Part shown: positions 23,901-31,829 of the stretch, piece by piece
Numbering within the stretch: position 1 is the stretch's first letter
Layout: each line of letters starts with the position of its first letter
From: Cryomorphaceae bacterium
GTDB lineage: Bacteria > Bacteroidota > Bacteroidia > Flavobacteriales > Schleiferiaceae
Direction of reading: 5' to 3'
Assembly (NCBI GenBank): GCA_024639785.1
Contig: JAHEGI010000020.1
Coordinates: 166,360-204,804 of the forward strand
Length of the DNA stretch: 38,445 nucleotides
Notes under the pieces: generated by a model
Told to the model about the DNA's origin: nothing
Seen by the model: the letters and a program-made list of their open reading frames with translations, nothing else
The model's database searches: none
Translations under genes and position numbers: made by a program

Positions 23901-24925
23901 GCAGGTGGGTTGAGGCCGTATCCAAGCGGTCCTTCGTCATTCAAATCAGAGTTATAGCAATAACCCAATCCACGTGGGATATCACAACCAATGATATCAT
24001 CCAAGTAGTTCCCCAAATCTGGGTCAAACCACGTAGAGAAATACGTATTCGTCAGACGGAAAGTAGACTTGTTGACAATTCGGTAGTTGTTGAATGTCAT
24101 ATTGTTGATCTCGTCGTTCGTGGCAAACGCAAAGGCTTGTGCACGAATCTCAAATCCCAACGCACCTGCAGAGGTCTCTGTGTGGATGTTTCCCCGGTCG
24201 TTGTATACCCACCAGATTGTCTGGTCACCATATAACACATCGGTTTCTTTGCGGCGGCAATCGAACTGACGATCCAAGTCATACGCAGGATAGTCCTCCA
24301 ATGGGTCGTAGCGTTGGTCCCCATCCAAATCAATGAATGGTGCTAGGGTATAAGGCAGTTCGCCCTCCGCACCATGCGCTGGCCATTCCAAAATGATATC
24401 TGGAATATTGCCTTCATAGCCTGGGAACTTATCCGCTACATCACAGGCGGGATCATTCTTACATAGCAGCCATGCGCGGTGCATTTCGACCTGCTCACGA
24501 TTGATAATCCAGTGCTTGTCGTACTTATCACAAATCTCTTTGTTGACTGATGCTAACCCATCGGTAGAAAGCGGGCCAGGCCAGTAGTCCACCCCACGTG
24601 AACGGTAGGTCACCGCAGCCAACTTGAGCTGGTTACCTTCGTCCAAACCGCCTAACCAGAGTGCACCCGCAAACATGGAGTGTTTGCCGCCTCCTTTAGG
24701 CACTTCGTAGCGTGCTGTGTTCAAATCCCACCACATATCACCACCACCTAGGATGGTCGCACGCACGTTATTAATGTTCAAATCGGACTGGGCGCGGGCG
24801 GGCTGACAAAGCTCCTCGACCGTTTTGTTTGACATGCCACTCGGCCCCGAAACATTAATATCAGGACGGGCCATCAAAGAGGCCGAAGCGGCCACCCATG
24901 CTAAACCAAATAGAATCTTCTTCAT
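20957..24925 (-). CDS. Large secreted protein with T9SS-type C-terminal sorting domain
   Basis: The protein is 1322 aa with a signal peptide (MKKILFGLAWVAASASLMA). The body contains several Asp-rich, calcium-binding-like loops (DLDGDQRYDPLEDYPAYD; DGLDNDRDGCIDGVRDDNGD) and aromatic beta-rich stretches. The final ~90 residues look like a T9SS type A sorting domain: VVPNPYFSLSAYE, VSIYTVEGALVRTLKK, YWDLKNNYGVPIASGVYLIH, GEKVIKFFG. It is encoded between a TonB-type receptor (21-nt gap) and a PorV-like protein. That trio recurs in Bacteroidota as I know them. The enzymatic or structural role of the body is not recognisable. Confidence 0.82.
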   Translation of the reverse strand: MKKILFGLAWVAASASLMARPDINVSGPSGMSNKTVEELCQPARAQSDLNINNVRATILGGGDMWWDLNTARYEVPKGGGKHSMFAGALWLGGLDEGNQLKLAAVTYRSRGVDYWPGPLSTDGLASVNKEICDKYDKHWIINREQVEMHRAWLLCKNDPACDVADKFPGYEGNIPDIILEWPAHGAEGELPYTLAPFIDLDGDQRYDPLEDYPAYDLDRQFDCRRKETDVLYGDQTIWWVYNDRGNIHTETSAGALGFEIRAQAFAFATNDEINNMTFNNYRIVNKSTFRLTNTYFSTWFDPDLGNYLDDIIGCDIPRGLGYCYNSDLNDEGPLGYGLNPPAVGFDFFQGPFADYFDGLDNDRDGCIDGVRDDNGDCQAENPVTGVNERIIMSGFMYYNNTGSAFSGNPNTAAEYYNFMQSRWKNGNPLVVETPSGPGNPANGDGFTADGSGLQTLFAYPGDTYDTTGNSAPTASQDWYESPNNSEDKRGLHNAGPFSLAPGALNFITTGVVWERDYNKADLFASVEKILIADDKAQSLFDNCFQILNGPDAPDMEIQELDRELVIMLSYRDGQNNQNLDYQEADPLIPFTDNTYKFEGFQIFQMANANASVGDRYDPNQARLIAQCDIKNGVERLINWELDPDLELLIPQDMTLEYNDAGIQMSFLVKEDAFATGTDRRLVNHSSYYFTVVAYAYNEYEPFDQVLHPNGQRKPFLAGRNNVKKYEGIPHIVSSEAGGTIQNSAYGFSPIITRIEGMGNGGTALELDSASHDAIVNNFYLSHPTYKSGYGPVNVKVVDPLNVPAGNFVLRFDGIGPSANWQVEDGTGNVIASSMTAISFINEQIIPELGLSVEIRDQENPGNDPDNARNAGIIESEVIYADPTQTWLSGVKDDDSYGPRNWILAGQNDLSTKPASYYRDYPNDPKSLFTNIVGGTWGPFPYVSYIGRGYDAGNNIYGMGPADSSQSAFSARMNPRDLHSVDIVFTSDHTKWTRVPVLEMGEDQDLTEGAVRKWRLRAGASWDKNNNGELVRSSTSTGWSWFPGYAIDVETGTRLNIAFGENSWMVGDNGKDMLFNPTSRLSTFPADPVTGGFKFGGQHYIYVFGPYFQQGLSKVPLDYAGSDELNNPLYTELNNMGQILNRNKVTKSLMWTSIPLMDPRFDGRDLYTDMPSDARVRIRMARPYEKYETDGTNNSNPMYQFNTNNVATEKGITDVASSALDIIRVVPNPYFSLSAYEQSQLDNLVKVTNLPENCTVSIYTVEGALVRTLKKSNTDTWMYWDLKNNYGVPIASGVYLIHIDAPGIGEKVIKFFGTLRPFDPTGF

Positions 24926-24946
24926 AGGAATACGGAATTCAATCTT

Positions 24947-27900
24947 TTACAGGCCGAGGCGAACACCAAGGCGAATTTGACGGGGGATAGAGAAGTTGAA
25001 AGGATTCACCATGCTCACATTGTACAAGTCTGCGAAAGACTGTGCGTTTGTGGTGAACAAGATGGCCTGTTGACCGCGGGAAGACGTCAAGTAGCCATCA
25101 TCCGTAGGCGACCCAGTAAAGGGGTAAATGTTTAGTACGTTTTGCGTGTTCAAGACATTGAGTACTTGTACATAGATCTCAACATTCTTCTTGCCTTTGG
25201 CGTAGTACCAAATCTTGTTGGCGGTCAAATCAATTTTGTACTGCCAAGGTTTACGAGATCCGTTCAGTACACCCACAATCGGAGATGCTGTTTCGGTCAA
25301 CCCGTAGGCACGCACACGACGTGAGTAAGGGAATCCTGAACTCGCTGTACCCAAGATGTTCACACCAGCATTTTCGAAGATGCGCTTATTCTTTATAACC
25401 AGACCATTGTAGTCCGTGCCTTTACCGTAGCGGAAGTCAATGTTTCCAGAGAAGGTGTGACGTTGGTCATAATCCAAAGGTTGGATATAGCGCAAGTTTG
25501 GTTGACCAGAACGCGCAAGGGCCAGACCTGAGTTTGCACCTGATCCCGTACCATCCGCGAAGGAGAGGGAGTATTGTGCATTCATCATGACGTTTCCTGT
25601 GCGGCGCATGTCATACTGGAAACTGAATCCCTTAGCCGTCGTGAAGTCACGGTTGCCATACATCACATAGGTAGCAGGATAAGCCTCGGTGACCGACACG
25701 GTCTGAATTAGGTCACGGTATTCGCGGTAGAAGGCGTTCACCTTCAACGCGGAACGCTCACCTAGCATTTGGCGGAAACCAATTTCATATTCCGTCAATT
25801 TTTGGGGAAGCAATTCTGGGTTAGGCAACGTCGCCGAACCGTACTCCAAGTTCACGTAGTTCACCGGGTTAAAGCGAGATAGACCCGCGCTAGGGCGTTG
25901 GACTAAGAGGTCGTAGTGCGCGAAGAATTCTGCCTCATCCGAAATGGGGAACTGGAATGAGATACGGGGAGAAACCGTTACCTGAGGGCTGTAATCCTTA
26001 AAGCTCTTTTCGCTCAACACGGGTTGATCTGGATTTCCTTGGTCGGTGAAGTTCTCTTCAAAGATCCATGGCTTAGCCTGACCCCCTGAAAGGTTAGCGA
26101 TGATGGTTGGATTCGACTGGGGTGAGCCATCCGCATTAAACCAATCAAATCCTGAACGATACCCTACAATGCGCTTGGGGTTCTTGATATTGTCGACATA
26201 GACCACATAGTCATCTCCAATGGCATCTGGAATAGGAGAACCTTCCAATCCGCCCATAGCGCGGACATCACCAACGGTACGGCTACTATACAAAGTGAAT
26301 GGGTCTTTTAACACGGGCTGGTTAGCATCGAAGCGATCCACACGGACACCCACGTTAAAGAAGAGGTCATTGAACAAGAACTGGTCCTGAATGTAGCCCG
26401 CCATGTAGATTGGTTGGAAGGCCGCCATGGGATAGGTCCGGTTCCCGTTGGCATCTTTTGCCTTAAAGAAATCGGCAAGAGATGGGTTGTAATTCAACAG
26501 TTTTCCGGTGTAGTCATACCCGTAGTAACTCACGTAAGAACCGGCACCAAAGTTGAGCAATTCTTGTGCTGAGAATAAACTCAGACCACCATAATTCGTC
26601 AGGTCATCCGGGTTGATATTGTCCACATCCAGCAACACTTGGTCTGCTCCATCTGGATCTAATCCGAGGGCGAGACGCAAGTTGCGATCAAACGTACGCG
26701 GCTTATTTAAGTCCAGGGCGCGATGATAGTTGATCGTGTCTTGGAATACGCCATCACGGTAAACGAGAATGGGATTATCGGTATCCAATTCCTTCATGTG
26801 ATCGTTTTGCAAGTTGCGCATGAGCAACCAAAGGCTTGATCCGGATACACCGAAGGCGCGGTCAAAGCGTTGTTCATATTCTAGACCAGCAATCAACGAG
26901 TGTCCGCCAATGTCAAAGTTGGTCGAAGCGGTTATACGGAACTGCTCCGCCTGGCTGTAGCTGTAATTGGTTTGAATGGCGCCCACATTACCAAATAAAC
27001 TATACACACTGTAAGGTCCTTGACCATTGAGCAATCCGCCACCCTGTTGGATGTTCGTCAAGTTGTTAATTTGGTTATTGATTTGACCCGAAGAAACCAA
27101 GTCATAATAGGTAGAGGTGTAATTCGCCAAGACGGGGTTATACTCACTCGGGGTGAACACCACCGCCGTATCCAAATCGAGCAATTTGCGGAAGGCCGTG
27201 ATTCCCGTCTTCTCATCTGTACCAAAACCATAGAAGGAGGCACGCTGTGTTTCAAAGTTGCCCACATGCCCATACCGGAAGATGTTATCGCGGTGACGGG
27301 GATCCCAACTCCGGTCCATATTCATGGTATAGTCCACCTGAATTGTGTAGTAGGCATTCTTGATGACGGATTCTGCATCCTCTCCAGCGCCACCAAATTG
27401 CTGAGTGAAGCGCACATAGGTAGAGAAGTCACGGCTATTGTACGCTCCGTTGTTTTTCCAGTTCATCAATGAATTGGAGAAACTAGCATTGCGACCGTAG
27501 CCTTGGTTAAAACGGGCACCCAAGACCAAGTTGGTCTTTTTGCTCGTTTTGATGTTGATATTCCCCGTAGCGCGAATTCCATTGGTTGCTACGTTCAAAC
27601 GGCTATTTACCGTTTCTAGATCTTCCAAACGAAGCAGCTCAGCCGCGCGAATGGTTCCCAGTCCAGCAGCGGTAGGCACTAGAGGGCGTGATTCGAGTTC
27701 GGATAACACGTCGTCCTTCACCTTGTACACGGGAATAGCATAGGGTCGGCCATCGCCATTGTGCTGAACTTCCGCAGAGAACAGGTATCCTACAATCGGA
27801 GCCTCCGTCTTTTTGTTTCGGAGCAATGGGCCACCAATGGTCAAACCGCCCAAATGATAATTGTACGGATCAAACAAAGCCGAAGTGACATATTCCGCAG

Positions 27901-28597
27901 TTCCAAAGAAGCGTGGAGAAGGACCACGGGTCGTGGTTGAGATGACTCCACCTGTAACGTCACCGTAGTTCGCAGGGACACCACCTGTGATGATTTCCGT
28001 CGTTTGAATCGCTTCACGCGGGAGATTGATGTCTCCACGAACTTTTACCCCATCGATAAAGATGACGTTACCATCGGAACGGCCACCACGGAAATAGCTT
28101 GCGCCTGAACTTTCGTCTTGAACAACCCCTGAGGTCAACGCCAAAACACCACCTACTCCACGAGAGGCCAAGTTCCGGATTTGATCACTCCCAAAAGTCA
28201 CGGATGTTTTTCCCTTTTCGATTAAGGGTGCTTCATAGGAAGCCGTCACCTCTACTTCGCCAAGAATGACATCCGCAGAGGTAAGTTTAAAATCAATGTT
28301 GGTTATGCGACCTCCATCGATCGTCACACCCGTAAGCGTGGATTTGTTATAACCGAAAGCCTCACAGGAAAGTGTGTAGGTTCCTGGCTGGACTGGGTTG
28401 ATGTTGTAGTTGCCATCAAAGTCTGTGGTTCCTTTGGCAATTTCATACCCGCCCGATAAAACGTGGATGACGGCTTGGTATTGCTCCTCTCCAGATTTCT
28501 TGTCCGTAACGGTTCCTCGAAGCTGTCCAGGGCGTTGGGCATTGGCCGAGAAAGCCAAGGCCAGAGCGACGATGAGTAGTCCAAATCGAATGCGCAT
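24947..28597 (-). CDS. Large TonB-dependent receptor-like outer-membrane protein
   Basis: The ATG at 28597 gives 1216 aa with signal peptide MRIRFGLLIVALALAFSANA; upstream in-frame starts lack a signal. Domains: carboxypeptidase-regulatory-like Ig fold (about 24-110; GTVTDKKSGEEQYQAVIHV), plug (about 125-230; SDQIRNLASRGVGGVLALTS, YFRGGRSDGNVIFIDGVKV), and a long barrel with large loops. The end IPRQIRLGVRLGL is a typical C-terminal strand. It is larger than the receptor at 13824. It leads an operon with the T9SS-sorted protein and PorV-like protein, which may form a surface complex with it (inference). No clear TonB box was identified. Confidence 0.9.
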   Translation of the reverse strand: MRIRFGLLIVALALAFSANAQRPGQLRGTVTDKKSGEEQYQAVIHVLSGGYEIAKGTTDFDGNYNINPVQPGTYTLSCEAFGYNKSTLTGVTIDGGRITNIDFKLTSADVILGEVEVTASYEAPLIEKGKTSVTFGSDQIRNLASRGVGGVLALTSGVVQDESSGASYFRGGRSDGNVIFIDGVKVRGDINLPREAIQTTEIITGGVPANYGDVTGGVISTTTRGPSPRFFGTAEYVTSALFDPYNYHLGGLTIGGPLLRNKKTEAPIVGYLFSAEVQHNGDGRPYAIPVYKVKDDVLSELESRPLVPTAAGLGTIRAAELLRLEDLETVNSRLNVATNGIRATGNINIKTSKKTNLVLGARFNQGYGRNASFSNSLMNWKNNGAYNSRDFSTYVRFTQQFGGAGEDAESVIKNAYYTIQVDYTMNMDRSWDPRHRDNIFRYGHVGNFETQRASFYGFGTDEKTGITAFRKLLDLDTAVVFTPSEYNPVLANYTSTYYDLVSSGQINNQINNLTNIQQGGGLLNGQGPYSVYSLFGNVGAIQTNYSYSQAEQFRITASTNFDIGGHSLIAGLEYEQRFDRAFGVSGSSLWLLMRNLQNDHMKELDTDNPILVYRDGVFQDTINYHRALDLNKPRTFDRNLRLALGLDPDGADQVLLDVDNINPDDLTNYGGLSLFSAQELLNFGAGSYVSYYGYDYTGKLLNYNPSLADFFKAKDANGNRTYPMAAFQPIYMAGYIQDQFLFNDLFFNVGVRVDRFDANQPVLKDPFTLYSSRTVGDVRAMGGLEGSPIPDAIGDDYVVYVDNIKNPKRIVGYRSGFDWFNADGSPQSNPTIIANLSGGQAKPWIFEENFTDQGNPDQPVLSEKSFKDYSPQVTVSPRISFQFPISDEAEFFAHYDLLVQRPSAGLSRFNPVNYVNLEYGSATLPNPELLPQKLTEYEIGFRQMLGERSALKVNAFYREYRDLIQTVSVTEAYPATYVMYGNRDFTTAKGFSFQYDMRRTGNVMMNAQYSLSFADGTGSGANSGLALARSGQPNLRYIQPLDYDQRHTFSGNIDFRYGKGTDYNGLVIKNKRIFENAGVNILGTASSGFPYSRRVRAYGLTETASPIVGVLNGSRKPWQYKIDLTANKIWYYAKGKKNVEIYVQVLNVLNTQNVLNIYPFTGSPTDDGYLTSSRGQQAILFTTNAQSFADLYNVSMVNPFNFSIPRQIRLGVRLGL

Positions 28598-28692
28598 AAG
28601 TGGTGCGTTTAGGTCGTGTTTAGGCGAATCCATAAAGGATCCAAGTAGCGAAAATAACCAATAAATGCTGCCCTTTTGCGTTAAAAGCTGCA

Positions 28693-28700
28693 TAGATTTG
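28693..28700 (+). promoter_or_regulatory. Candidate -7 promoter element TAGATTTG
   Basis: This is an exact TAnnTTTG match six bases before the ATG of the small lipoprotein gene. A TTTG lies upstream at 28675-28678, closer than the usual 19-21 nt. It sits in the 109-nt divergent region with the large receptor gene. Confidence 0.35.
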
Positions 28701-28706
28701 TATAAA

Positions 28707-29138
28707 ATGTATCGACTCCTCTGTTTCTTTTTGGTTTTTGGACTTTTTGCCGGCTGTCGGGGAAGCTCTAACAGGCATCCTGTTCCCTATGCTCCAGTCA
28801 ACGAAACGATCTATCTAAACACGCCCTCTGCCTACGATTTGCAATTTGTCGGGGGGTCGGTCGCCCACAGCGAATGGGGCTATCGGGGCGTGGTTGTTTA
28901 TCGCCGAACAAACTTTGGCGATGCCAATGATTTTGGGGTCTATGATTTGTGCTGCCCCAACCACGTAAGCCATGCCTGTGGCACCCTTTTTTTAGTAGAC
29001 AATCTCACCGCAGAGTGCCCGTGTGATGGGCAACAATTCTTACTTTTTGATGGTCAAGCCCTCGATGGGAGCTCCACCTGGGGTTTGCGCCCATATCAAG
29101 TGGGCTATGACGGTGTAGCGCTGTATATCTCCAATTAA
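28707..29138 (+). CDS. Lipoprotein resembling a degenerate Rieske domain
   Basis: The ATG at 28707 gives 143 aa beginning MYRLLCFFLVFGLFAGC (lipobox LFAGC, Cys17); an in-frame start 42 nt upstream lacks a sensible signal. The C-terminal half has the rhythm of a Rieske fold: YDLCCPNH (C82, C83, H86), then AECPCDGQQFLLFDG (C104, C106, D107) and a final YQVGYDGVALYIS. The cluster-ligand pattern C-x-H ... C-x-x-H is broken: the first motif is CPNH and the second has Asp where His would be. It probably lacks a normal 2Fe-2S cluster. The gene diverges from the large receptor gene. Function unknown. Confidence 0.65.
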   Translation: MYRLLCFFLVFGLFAGCRGSSNRHPVPYAPVNETIYLNTPSAYDLQFVGGSVAHSEWGYRGVVVYRRTNFGDANDFGVYDLCCPNHVSHACGTLFLVDNLTAECPCDGQQFLLFDGQALDGSSTWGLRPYQVGYDGVALYISN

Positions 29139-29323
29139 GGTTTAAGGGAAAAAGGGCTTCAGGGGAAAAGAGCCCGGGAGCTAGGGAGCTGGTTGGTGAA
29201 TAGGGTCCCCACCTAAGCATTCGGCTAAGAACGTTTTAATTATCTGCCCTAACTTCCAAACACTGCTCAAACATTCAAATGACCACACACCCAAACTTCC
29301 AAACCCTTTAACCCCCTATCACC

Positions 29324-29632
29324 ATGATGGATCTTTTTTACCAAGGCGGCCCACTTTTCATGAGCATTCTAACCTTCCTGTTGCTAGGCGTTCTGTGGAC
29401 GGCTTGGAAAGGAGGACCGCTGAAAGAGCTTGGACTTTTAGCCCTGGCTATTGGGATTTTGGGGCAATTGATTGGGATCTATGATGCCTTTAGTGTTTTT
29501 GAGACGACGGAAATATCTTCTGCTTTGCTCGCAGGAGGCCTCAAGGTCAGCCTCACTACCACCCTCTATGGTCTTTTAATTTACATCTTGAGCTTGGTGC
29601 TGCGTGCAGCCCAAACATGGCGTACGGCGTAA
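29324..29632 (+). CDS. Short MotA/TolQ/ExbB-like membrane protein
   Basis: The protein is 102 aa with three predicted TM segments (about 11-28, 35-52, 70-94). The stretch GILGQLIGIYDAF followed by LLAGGLKVSLTTTLYGLLIY resembles the channel-forming TM2/TM3 of ExbB/MotA proteins, including the conserved TT in the last helix. It lacks the usual N-terminal helix plus cytoplasmic domain of a full-length ExbB, and no ExbD/MotB partner is adjacent. It could be a minimal bacteroidetal family member. The adjacent ATG at 29327 is an equally possible start. Flanking intergenic stretches (29139-29323 and 29633-29695) hold nothing I recognise. Confidence 0.65.
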   Translation: MMDLFYQGGPLFMSILTFLLLGVLWTAWKGGPLKELGLLALAIGILGQLIGIYDAFSVFETTEISSALLAGGLKVSLTTTLYGLLIYILSLVLRAAQTWRTA

Positions 29633-29695
29633 GAAGCTCAAAGCCACCAAACACGCTAACTCCCTATCCTCCACACGCTTTCGCGCAGTGAAAGC

Positions 29696-30787
29696 TTAGG
29701 CAAGCTGCCCCATGTGGCGCAGATGCTGAACATGGGATTTTAAGGCACTCGCAAAGGTTTTGAATTCCGTGTACGTGACGTCAAATTCCGCGCAGGTTTC
29801 CTTCACAATTTTGGCCAAATTGGGATAGTGAATGTGGGAAATTCGGGGAAACAAATGGTGCTCCACTTGGAAGTTTAGCCCCCCAAGGAACCACGTTAAA
29901 AATGTCGATTTCGTGGCAAAATTGGCGGTGGTTTTGATCTGGTGAATCGCCCACTCGTCTTCTGTTTCCATTTGCTCTCCATGGGTGTATTGGGAAAAGG
30001 ACGCCTCCGTCACTACGTGAGCTAATTGGAAGACCAGAGAGAGCACAAGTCCTGCGACCATGCCCATCAATAGAAAGCCACCAAGCCAAGGCAAAAAGCC
30101 GAGTTTCCACATGGGGAGACCGACAAATAATCCAAGGTGTAGGGCTTTCCATCCCCAGAAACTCACATGCTGAAAGGCCGTTAACTTGGGAATAGGCACA
30201 TTGCCTACCATTCCAGTGAAGTACTTCTTATAGTCGGTAAACACCACCCAATAGATGTACAACAACGCGTAGAGCGCAGAGAAGTACAGGTGCTGAAAGC
30301 GGTGAATGGGCAAGTGCTCCTGGCTTGGTGCCATGCGAAGCAAATTTCCGGCATCAATATCATCGTCTACTCCTTCAATGTTGGTGAAGGTGTGATGTAC
30401 GGTATTGTGCTTGGTTTTCCACATGAGGATACTGGCTCCCAAAAAGTTCACCGTGTGACCAGCCATTTCGTTGAGCCAATTGTGCTTCGAGAAACTACCG
30501 TGCGCCCCATCGTGCATGATGTTGAAGCCTATGGCTGCCGTGAGCAAACCCAAGGCGAGCCAAAGCATCCAGGCAATCTTGAATGCGGGAGCCGCTATAA
30601 TTAAACCCAAATAGGCCGCTAAGAAACCACCGATGAGCACCCCAGTCTTGACGTACAGGCGGACATTGCCTTTTGGACTAAGATTATTTTGTGCGAAATA
30701 TGCATTGACGCGCTTGGTCAACTCTTGATAAAATGGTTGACCCGCTTTGGGGGCGAAACGCGGAGCTCGGAAAGAGATATTTGCCAT
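29696..30787 (-). CDS. Membrane fatty-acid desaturase (front-end / linoleoyl-CoA desaturase type)
   Basis: This 363-aa membrane di-iron enzyme has all three histidine boxes: HDGAH (92-96), HNTVHH (127-132) and QVEHH (307-311). Gln in place of the first His of box three is typical of delta-5/delta-6 front-end desaturases. Hydrophobic pairs at about 47-85 and 205-245 give the usual four-helix topology. No cytochrome b5 domain is fused, so it needs a separate electron donor. It inserts a double bond in acyl chains, probably adjusting membrane fluidity. A TACCTTCG box at 30793-30800 (minus) may be its own -7 element; otherwise it could be read through from metF (81-nt gap). Confidence 0.92.
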   Translation of the reverse strand: MANISFRAPRFAPKAGQPFYQELTKRVNAYFAQNNLSPKGNVRLYVKTGVLIGGFLAAYLGLIIAAPAFKIAWMLWLALGLLTAAIGFNIMHDGAHGSFSKHNWLNEMAGHTVNFLGASILMWKTKHNTVHHTFTNIEGVDDDIDAGNLLRMAPSQEHLPIHRFQHLYFSALYALLYIYWVVFTDYKKYFTGMVGNVPIPKLTAFQHVSFWGWKALHLGLFVGLPMWKLGFLPWLGGFLLMGMVAGLVLSLVFQLAHVVTEASFSQYTHGEQMETEDEWAIHQIKTTANFATKSTFLTWFLGGLNFQVEHHLFPRISHIHYPNLAKIVKETCAEFDVTYTEFKTFASALKSHVQHLRHMGQLA

Positions 30788-30868
30788 GGTTACGAAGGTA
30801 TGACCTAAGAAACCCGAAAAAACGAGCTCAGTTCATTTTTAATGCCCAAAATCAGGGACGAGGAACCT

Positions 30869-31825
30869 TTAGAAAAGCGCAGCGGCAATTTTCTCCGTGG
30901 CATCCGCCTTCCCCATCGTGTAATAGTGAAGCACGGGGGCGCCTTTGGCCATAAGTTCCTTCGACTGGGCAATACACCATTCAATCCCCACTTCCTTAAC
31001 CGCGGCAGGGCTCTTGGCTGCCTCCACGGCATCGACCAAATCATCGGGGAGATTCAAGTGAAAATTTCGTGGAATCGTGGCCAGCTGGGACGCGGTGGCG
31101 ATCGGCTTTAAACCGGGGATGATAGGCACTTGAATGCCTGCCTTACGGCACTTTGCCACAAAGTCATGGTAGTATTGATTGTCAAAGAACATTTGCGTCA
31201 CGATGTACTCGGCACCGGCATCTACTTTCGCTTTGAGGTGCTTAATGTCCGTGTTCAAGCTGGGCGCTTCAAAGTGCTTTTCGGGGTAGCCCGCAACGCC
31301 AATACAGAAATTGGAAGGGTTAGAATTTTCCACCTCGTCATGGAGGTAATGTCCATGATTCAAGTCAACCACTTGCTTGAGCAAGTCTATGGCAAAGGGA
31401 TGGCCGTGGGGTTCGGGCTTGAAGGCTCCTTCCGCCCGCAGGGCATCTCCGCGCAATACGAGCACGTTGTCAATGCCCAGATAGTGTAAATCGATAAGGG
31501 CATATTCGGTCTCTTCCCGACTGAAACCGCCGCAAATTACGTGGGGGACGGTGTCTACCTTAAATTGGTTTTGGATCGCCGCACAAATGCCTACGGTTCC
31601 GGGGCGCTTGCGCGTGTGCACCTTTTCGAGTAGCCCATTTTCCCGCTTCTTATAAATGAACTCCTCCCGGTGGCTTGTGACATCCACAAACTTGGGCCCA
31701 AAAGCCATAAGGCGTTCGATCGTACCAAAAAGCTCATCGATGCGGGTGCCTTTTAGCGGAGGCAGAATTTCAAAACTGAACAAGGTCTTCCCTTGGGCGG
31801 CAGCAATGTGGTCAACAACTTTCAT
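30869..31825 (-). CDS. metF: Methylenetetrahydrofolate reductase
   Basis: The protein is 318 aa. It reduces 5,10-methylene-THF to 5-methyl-THF with FAD, supplying the methyl group used by MetH. The N-terminal FSFEILPP (Glu19) matches the catalytic Glu motif of MetF, and LGIDNVLVLRGDAL, GVAGYPEKH and VTQMFFDN are family signatures. Length is slightly above the E. coli enzyme. It begins 4 nt after the metH C-terminal gene and so belongs to the metH operon and, by extension, the SAM-I riboswitch regulon. Confidence 0.97.
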   Translation of the reverse strand: MKVVDHIAAAQGKTLFSFEILPPLKGTRIDELFGTIERLMAFGPKFVDVTSHREEFIYKKRENGLLEKVHTRKRPGTVGICAAIQNQFKVDTVPHVICGGFSREETEYALIDLHYLGIDNVLVLRGDALRAEGAFKPEPHGHPFAIDLLKQVVDLNHGHYLHDEVENSNPSNFCIGVAGYPEKHFEAPSLNTDIKHLKAKVDAGAEYIVTQMFFDNQYYHDFVAKCRKAGIQVPIIPGLKPIATASQLATIPRNFHLNLPDDLVDAVEAAKSPAAVKEVGIEWCIAQSKELMAKGAPVLHYYTMGKADATEKIAAALF

Positions 31826-31829
31826 AGGA

